Origin: Acidimicrobiaceae bacterium
GTDB taxonomy: Bacteria > Actinomycetota > Acidimicrobiia > Acidimicrobiales > JAUTXP01
Reading direction: 5' to 3'
NCBI GenBank assembly: GCA_030837965.1
Contig: JAUTXP010000043.1
Location: 1 to 64,000 of the forward strand
Length of the DNA stretch: 64,000 nt
Below are positions 50,965 to 59,900 of the stretch, piece by piece (the first letter of the stretch is position 1; each line of letters opens with the position of its first letter). A model generated the notes under the pieces. It did not search any database, was not told the origin of the DNA, and saw only the letters and a list, made by a program, of their open reading frames with translations. The position numbers and the translations under genes are program-made.

Positions 50965-53900
50965 ATGCGCGGGTGGACCAAGCACGTCGGGTCGTCATGT
51001 CTGGCCGCCTCGTTGGCCTCATTCGGGATGGCCGCCTTTCCTGCGCCGCCAGCCGCGGCCGCGGTCGTCAAGGCCCCGACGGCGCGCGACGCCCCCGCCC
51101 TGACGCAGGCCTTCGCCGCCGCCATCGCACCCATCCCCGCCCCCAGGATCACGGCCGCCGCACCCGCCGCAGCCCGCGCACCCGCCGCAACCGCCGCGTC
51201 CACCACCCCCACCCCGTACTTTTCCACAGCACCTGTTGCTGTGGAAAAGTTCGAGAGGGCAGGGCCGGCGGCTGCGGCACTGGCCAGTACGCCGCCGGCC
51301 TGCACCACCACCTTCACCGGCGCCCAAGACCTGAGCTGGGGCAACCTCAACAACTGGACCGGCGGCGCCGTCCCCGGCTCGGGCGACGTGGTCTGCGTCA
51401 CCGGCTCGGCCGTCCCCTCCTACAACGCCACGTCCAGCATCGTCGCCCTCAACGCGCCCAGCGGCTTGACGCTGGTCGGCGGCCAGCTCATCTTGAGTGA
51501 CACCACGCCGGGCGAGGGCTCGACCGTCACCGGACTCTCGATGAGCGCGGGCCGCCTCAGCGCGGCGGGCGCCCTCATCATCACGGGCACGTCGAGCGCC
51601 AACGGCATCATCGACGCCGCCACCCTCGACCTGCCCACCGGCTCGTCGCTGAGCGCGCCGAACCTCACCATCAACCCGGCGTCGACCACGCTGGTCGTCG
51701 ACAGCCATGGCGCGCTCACCGTTCCCGACGCCGGGACCCTCACCGTCAACGGCACCTTCAAGAACGGCACTGGTTCGAGCATCGCGGGCGCGGGCACGGG
51801 CGCCGCCACTGTGTCCGTGTTCGACGAGACGACAGGCACCACCACCGGCACGCCGGTCAACGTGGTCGACCAACTGCACCTCACCGGGCTGGGCGCGTCG
51901 AGCTTCGCCGTGCCGCCGAACCACACCGTCGCCCTGACCGGCAACATCGGCCCGAACCAGACCGTCAGCGTGATCGGCCTCGACGGTTGCGGCGGCAGCT
52001 TCCCGGCCACGCTGACCGCCACCAGCTTCACCGTGCACGGCCACCTCAACCTCGTCCACTCCAGCACGTGTGGCGGGGGGACGGCGGCGCTACAGGTGAG
52101 CGGCATCGCAACCATCGCATCGGACGGCACCTTCACCTCCACCGGCCCGAACCCGGCGGTGCCGATGGCCGTCTTGGGCAACGTGGTCAACCAGGGCACC
52201 GCGCACTTCGACGGCGCCACCACCACCTTCGGCACGTCCGGGGCCACGTGGACCAACGCGGGCTCACTCGACCTGACGGCAGGGTCGACGCTGATCTTCA
52301 GCCCCGGCACCTTCCTCGTCAACGCCGCGGGCGGCACCGTGAGCAACCACGGCACCTTCTATGTCGACGGCGACCTCACGCAAGGCGACGGCACCGCGCC
52401 GGGCGAGGGCCAGACGGCGCTCGACCAGCCCGGCCCTTACAACGACCTCCAACTTCGCAGCGGCTCGGTGGTCCACTTCACCGGAACCGGCGTGGCCGGG
52501 CTGGCCGTCCCGCCCAACAACGGCACCACATTCACGGGGGCCATCGCGCCGGGGCAGCGGCTGACCGCCATCGGCTTGGACGGGTGCGGTGGAAGCTTTC
52601 CCGCCAGCGTCACGTCCGACCCGAATGCCGACGTGTCGTCCGCGGGCACCATCGAGCTGCGCCACTCCTCGACCTGCGGCGGCGGGAATGCCGGCCTCGT
52701 GGTGGCGTCGGGCCACACCCTCACCAGCACCGGCCTGATCAAGGTCGACGGGGAGAACGGCCCGCACTCCATGGCCGGGACGATCATCTCGTCGGGCCAG
52801 TACGTGCAGACGGTGGGGGCGCTGTCGCAGACAGGCGACTTCACCAACCAGGGCACCTTCACCATGGCCGCGGGCACCACGTTCACCGGTGTGAACGGCT
52901 CGACCTTCCGCAACGGGCAAGGCGGGTCGATGGCCTTGGCCAAGGCAGCGGACCAAGGCCCGGCCGCGGCCGACTTCACCCACGCGGGCACGTTCCTGCA
53001 AGGCGCGGGCACCACCGACCCGGCCTTGCAGCCGGTCAACGTGGTGAACACGCTGACGTTCACTGGCGAAGGACATTCCAGCTTCGTCGTGCCGCCCAAC
53101 CACGCCATCACCCTGTCGGGCGACATGGTCGCAGGACAGGTCCTCACCGTCGTGGGACTCGACAGTTGCGGCGGCAGCTTCCCGGGCACGGCCAACGTGG
53201 TCGAGGACATGGTGAGCGCGGGCGACGTCCACCTGACCCACTCGTCCACGTGCGGCGGGGGCACGTCGTTCCTCAATGTGGCCGCGGGCAAGACGTTCAC
53301 CAACGTGGGCCACCTCTTCCTCGACGGCGAGCCCAGCGACCTCGCCCACCTCCTGGGCGGAACCGTGGTCAACGAGGGGACGATGAACGTCGTCTCCGGC
53401 AAGTCGGCGCTGGCTCAGGCGGCCAATGGCGTGGCTGCCGGCTCGCTGATCAACCTCGGCTCTCTCACGGTCGCGTCTCCGGCCACGCTGTCCGTGCCCG
53501 CCGGCACCTCCTTCACCAACGGCCAGACCACGGCCAACGGGCCGACGGGGACGCCGATCTCCGTGCAGAACGACGGCATCCTGGCGTCCGCAGGCACGGT
53601 GTGGCAGGGCGCGGGCACCACCGCAGGCAACCCGGTCATGGTCAGCGGCACCATGGCCTACACGGGCTCAGGTGCGTCGCACTACGAGGTCCCCGCCAAC
53701 AGCACGCTTGCCCTGTCGGGCAACGTGTCGCCCAACCAGACCCTCACCATCGTGGGCCACGACAGTTGCGGCGGAAGCTTCCCGGGCACCGTCAACGCCA
53801 CGGGCAGCTTCACCAACGCGGGAACGGTGGAGCTGTTCCACAGCAGCACGTGTGCCGGAGGCCAGTCCACGCTGGTCATCCCCACGGGCGCCACCTTCAC

Positions 53901-56900
53901 CAACCTGCCCGCGGGCGTGGTCGTCTTCGGCGGCAACGGCGCGGGCCCGCACGAGCTGATCGGCGACTTCACCAACCAAGGCACGGTCTCCGCACTCGTC
54001 GGCGAGAGCTTCTACCGCACGGCCGGTACGACGTGGCACAACGCGGGCGTCTTCGAGGTCGGGCCCTCGGCGGGCTTCACGTTCGGCCCGGGCGCCAATT
54101 GGTCGATGGACCAGGGCGGGTCGGTGCGCAACCTGGGCGTGTTGACCTCGTCTGCCGACATCGTGCAGGGCAAGGGCACGGCGCTGGGAGCGGCCCAGAC
54201 GCTGCCCGGCCAGCCAGGTCCGTACAACGACATCCGGCTGGTCGGCGGGTCGATCGACTACACCGACGACGGGGCCGGCGCCTTCGCCGTGCAGCCGGGC
54301 AAGGGCGTCGACCTCTCCGGCGACATGCATCCTGGGCAGCGACTCACCGCCGTCGGCCTCGACAGTTGCGGCGGCAGCTTCCCGGCCACCATCACGACCG
54401 CAGGCAGCGTGACCGCGGGCGGGGTCATCGAGCTGTACCACTCGTCGACCTGCATCGGCGGCCCCCCCACGCTGGTGGTGTCGCCGGGCACCGTGCTTAA
54501 CAACACGGGCACCCTGCTGGTGGACGGCGAGGGCGGGATCGACGGACCGCCCCACGTCATCAGCGGCTCCATCACCAACCTGGGCCTGTTCGACCTCAAG
54601 TCGGGCCAGACCCACTTCAACGGGCCGGGCTCGCTGGTCAACGGCGGCAGCGTGGTGGTCGAGCCCAACGCCCGGCTGTTCGTCCACAACGGCGTGTCCA
54701 TCGCCAACGTCCACGGCAACATGGCGGTCGACGGCACGTTGCAATCCGAGTCGAGCTTCACCGAGGGCGCGGGCTCCACGTCCGGCCTTCATCCGGTGAC
54801 GGTGTCGTCCGGGTCGTTGAACTACACGGGCGCAGGCCCGTCGGAGTTCTTCGTGCCTGCCAACACTTCGATCACCCTCACCGGCGACCTCTCGCCCGGC
54901 CAGCATCTGAAGATCAACGGCCTGGACAGTTGCGGCGGCGGCTTCCCGGCAACGGCCACCGGCGCGTCCAGCTTCACCAACGGCGGGACCATCACCATCC
55001 ACCACGAGTCGAGCTGCGCCGGCGGCGTGGCCACCCTCGCGGTCGCGCCCGGCGGCGTCATCACCAACACCGGCACCATCGAGGCCGACACCGAGGGCGG
55101 GCCGACGGCCCTGACCGGCGACGTGGACAACCAAGGCGCGCTGAACGTGCTGTCCGGCGTGTTCACCATGAACGGGGTCATCACCAACGCGGGCACCGTC
55201 AACGTGGCCGCCGCGGCCACGCTCAACGCCACCAGCCTCACGCAGACGCCCACCGGCAGGTTCAACGTCAACATCAACGGGGCGCCCAACACCAACGCCT
55301 TCTCCCACTTGAACTTCACCGACCCGGTGGTGCTCGATGGGTTCGTCAACGTCCTGCAAGCCAGCAACTACGCGGCTGTCGATGGCGACGCCTTCCCGTT
55401 CCTGACCCATCCGTCGGAGACCGGGACATTCCGAAGGGTGCACGGCCAAGTCACGCCGACGCAGGCCTTCGCCGCGGCCTACGCGCCGACGCATGACGAC
55501 TTGGTGGTCGGCCCGTCCGACCTGCACGTGGCCCTCTCCGCGCATGACGTGACCGCGCCGGCCGCCGCGGTCGGACCGGGCCATCAGGTCACGGCCGACT
55601 TCCAAGTGACCAGCAGCGGGCCTGACACCGCGCCCAACCCGTGGACCGACTCCATCTACATCAGCTCGGACACCGTCTTCGACCCGGCCGACGTGCTGTT
55701 GCAGCGCGTCGAGCACCAGACCGACCTCGACGCCAACGCCTCGTACGCGGTACCGATCGGCGCCTTCCTGCCCGCATTGGCGCCCGGGCAGTACCACCTC
55801 ATCGTCGTGCCGGACAGCGGTGGGCGGGTCTCGTTCTCCGCTCTCAACACCAACGGCGTCTCGCCCGCCTTCGACGTGATCGAGCCGCCGTTGCTCACGC
55901 CGGGCACGCCCATCTCCACCACCGTGGCCAAGGGCCAAGACGCCTACTACCGCCTCAACGTCACGTCGATAGACGACATCACCGTCACTCTCACGCCCTC
56001 GGTCGACGGGTCGGTCGACCTGCTCGCCGCGGCAGCCCGGTTCGCCACGCCCGCCGACCACGACCGGCTGTCGTCGAAGGCGGTCGGCCCTGAGTCGTTC
56101 ATCGCCACCCAGTCCAAGGCGGGCGTGTGGTTCATCGACCTGCACGGCAACGCCTCGGCGGGCGCAATTCCCGGATCGAATGTCGTGCTCTCGGCCGCCG
56201 AGTCGGGGCTCACCGTCTCGCGTACCACGCCTTCGTCGGGGTCGAACAAGGGCCAGGTCACCATCGACCTCGAAGGGTCTGACTTCGGGCCCGACCTGGT
56301 GCTGAAGCTGGCCCAGTCGGGTACGCCGATGCGCACGGCCACGTCCGTGGCCCGAACCGACTCGACCATCGCCTTCGGCACCTTCGACCTTCAGGGCCTG
56401 GCCGTCGGCGTGTACGACCTGGTGCTGGCGTCGGAGGGCCGCACATTCACCAAGCCCAGCGCGTTCACGGTGAACGACGGTCCTGGGGGCCAGTTGCGGC
56501 TGAATGCCACCGCCCCCGACTCGATCAGGTTCGGCTGGCCCGGCAGCGTGGACGTCACCCTGACCAACACCGGCGGCACCGACGTGCTCGTGCCCATCGT
56601 GCGACTGACGGCCACGCTGAACGACGTCGTCGCCGCGCCCGGCAGCACCGAGTTCGGTCCGAGTGCCGACGTGGTCGATCCCGACTTCGCCTCGGGCTCG
56701 TCCAGCCCGCTGCCTCGCAGTGTGTTGCCGCCGGGGCAGTCGAGCACCCTGCACTTCCAGGTCAAGTCGACGTCGAACGAGGCCCACTCCCGGCTCAACA
56801 CCCAGGCCCAGGCCGTGTCCACCGCGGCCACCACGCCCATCGACTGGCCGTCGCAACTGGCTTCGGCCCAGCCCACCGGCCTGTCCAACAGCGCGTGGTC

Positions 56901-59900
56901 GACGGTCGTGGCCAGCCTGGCGTCGTTGCTGGGCCCGACCCAGGACGCGTATGCCAAGCGGCTGGTGCAGACGATCACCGAGGCCGACCAGTTCGGCGTG
57001 GCCTTCAAGAACGAGGCCCAGGTCCTCGACTACATCGTGCAGCGCCAGTTGGCGACCGACCCGGCCGCGCCGGTGTCGGGCACGCTGTACCTCGACGACA
57101 CCAGCCATCCGTTGAGCCGGGTCGCGATGAGCCTGGGCGACCCGGGCGGGGACTCGCTGCTGAATGCGATCAGTTGGTATGACGGCCGCTTCGCCTTCTG
57201 GGACGTGCCCGCATCGCCCCAGCCCTTGCACGCGGCGGGCTATCTGCCTCGGCCCGCGGTCGTGGTCGATCCCTCGCCGACGGCAACCGGGTTGAGCGTC
57301 GTCGTCGACCCCGGCGCCACCTTGACCGGCACGGTGTTGGGCAGCGGCGCGCCAGTGGCCGACGCGGTCGTGTCCGTGGCCGACGGAGCCGGCTCCGTGC
57401 AGAGCGCGCCGACCGGAGCAGACGGCGTCTACACCGTGGCGGGCTTGGCCCCGGGCAGCGTGACCGCGCAAGCCACCGGTCCTGGGTTCCTGGCGTCGGG
57501 CCCGGCGTCGGCATCGGTCACCCTCGTGGGCCCCAACGCCCTGGACCTGTCGCTCACCACAGGCGGCACCATCACCGGGACCATCACGGACGTGGGCGGC
57601 ACGGACCCGCCGCCCGCCGGGACCACGGTGAAGGCCAACCCCACTGACCACAGCGGCCCGCCCATCGCAGGCACGGTGAAGGCGGACGGGACCTACACCA
57701 TCGCGGGCCTGCCCGCCTTGGCCGGCCCGGACCCGCACAGCTACACGGTCACGGCCGAGGCCCCCGACCACGGCAGCGCCAGCCACAGCGGCGTCCTCGC
57801 CGCGCTGGATGCCACCACCTCTGGCGTGGACATCGAACTGGCCACCGCGGGCTCGCTCGCGGGCCACGTGACCGACGCCGAGACGGGCCTGCCCATCCAG
57901 GGCGTCGTCGTGTCCACCGACGGTCCCGGCACCCACAAGCCCACCACCACCAACCTCACCGGCGACTACACGCTGGCGGGCCTGCCCGCAGGACCTCAGC
58001 ACGTTCTGTTCTCGCCGCCCGACCGCGAGCACATCCCGCTCAACCTTCCCGTCACTGTCAATGGCGGCGCCCCGCCCACCGTCCAGGACGCGGCCATCGC
58101 CCCGTCGGGCACGGTGGCCATCAACGTGCAGAACACGGCGGGCGACCCGCTGCCCCAGCAGGCCTTGGCCTTGATCTCGCCCGTCCACACCAACGCGGAC
58201 GGCGAGTACGTGCAGGGGCTGGCCACCGACGCGGGCGGGCACGCCACCGCGTCGCGCCTGCTGCCCGGCAGCTACGAAGTGCAGGTGCTGGGTGCCGACG
58301 TGCACGTCCCGTTCAGCATCAGTGGCGGCGCGCCCCACCCGGCCGTCACCGTCACCGTGCCTGCGGGTCTGCTGCAAGGCACCGTGCGCCACACGGACAA
58401 CAGTCCGGCCGCGGGAGTAGCCGTGGCCGTGTCCGACGCGCAGCGCCAGGTCATGACCACCACGACTGACGCCGACGGCCACTACGCCTTGCGCGTCAAC
58501 GGGGCCCAGACTCTCGATGTGGTGGCAACGGGCAAAGGCTTCGGCTTGACGATGGCCCTGGCCCAGACTGTCCCGGCCGATGGGACCAAGACGGTGGATC
58601 TGTCGCCGGGCACGGGCTCGCTGACCGTGACGGTCACGTCGGGGGGCAATCCGGTGAAGGACGCGTGGGTCAGCGCCTTCAGCGGGCCCGCCAACGTGCA
58701 GCCCGCCGCGGTCGACGCCGAGAGCGGGGCCGACGGCGTGGCCGTGCTCAACGGCCTGTCGCCCGGCACCTATCGGGTGACGGTGGCCACGCCGGGCCGG
58801 GGCACGACATCGCAGTCGGTCGTGGTGAACGCGGGCAACAACCCGCTGCCCGTGAGCATGGGCCTGGCCGGCTCCATTGCGGGCCGGGTCACTCATGCGG
58901 GCGGCGACGTGTCCAACGCCATCGTGCGCGTCGGCTCGGCGTCCGGTCTGGCCAAGTCCGCCGTCACCGACGGGACAGGCCACTACACGGTCAACGACCT
59001 GGCTCCAGGCGACTACGACGTGTCTGTGGTGGACGGTGCCGACGCGCCTGCGCGCTTCACCGGCGTGGCCGTGTTGGCGGGCGGGACCACTGTTCGCGAC
59101 GCCACCTTGTCCACCGCAGGATCGACGCTCACCGTCGTGCTCCAATCTGGGCCGGGTGGATTCCCCGGACGCGAGCTGGCCGTGTTCGACGCGTCCGGCG
59201 CGCAAGTGGCAGGCGGCGCGTTGGGGCCGGCCGCGTCGAGCGCCTCACCGGCCACCACTGTGGTGGCAGGCCCGTTGGCCGACGGGACGTACACGGTCGT
59301 CGTCAGCGGGCCGGGCGCAGCCACGGTCAAGCAAGTCGTCGTGCTGCCCGCGGCAGGCCCGGTCGCGGTGGCCGCGCCCGCGGGCGAAGTGCTGTTCGCC
59401 GGTCCGCAAGTGGCGTCTCAGTTCCCGAGCGCGGCGTCTGTCGCCGGCGCGCTGAAGGCGTTGGGCGCGGTCAGGCCGCGGGCCGCGGCGGACACGCCGC
59501 AGATCACGGTCAGCGGTGCCGACCTGGTGGCCTCGTGGTTGGGCGGCGACCTGTTCCCGCCGCCCCGACAGTCCGTCCTCGAGCCCTTCGAGACGCAGCG
59601 CTTCCATCACGCGCTGGCCATGAGCATCGATCCCAAGTGCCCCGACTACGCCCGGCTCAAGGCCATGCAGGATCAGCTCAAGCACCTGTTCCGGGCCATG
59701 GTCGAGTCCTTCGACGCGTGGCTGTTGGCCTACCAGTCGATGAAGGAGACCGGCAGCGCCGACCTGATCATCGCGGCCAACAACATCATCCAAGTGGCCA
59801 ACGCCGGCATTCAGACGGCGGTGTCCCTGAGCGGCCCGGCCGCTTCGATGCTGGCCCAACTCGACAATGCAGTGACGAGCCGGGCCACGGCCGTGTTGAG

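Noticed and set aside
53668-59205. 1845-aa open frame on the minus strand
   Set aside because: It is exactly antisense to the giant surface protein, has no domain pattern, and is Arg/Gly/His-rich as expected of a high-GC shadow frame.
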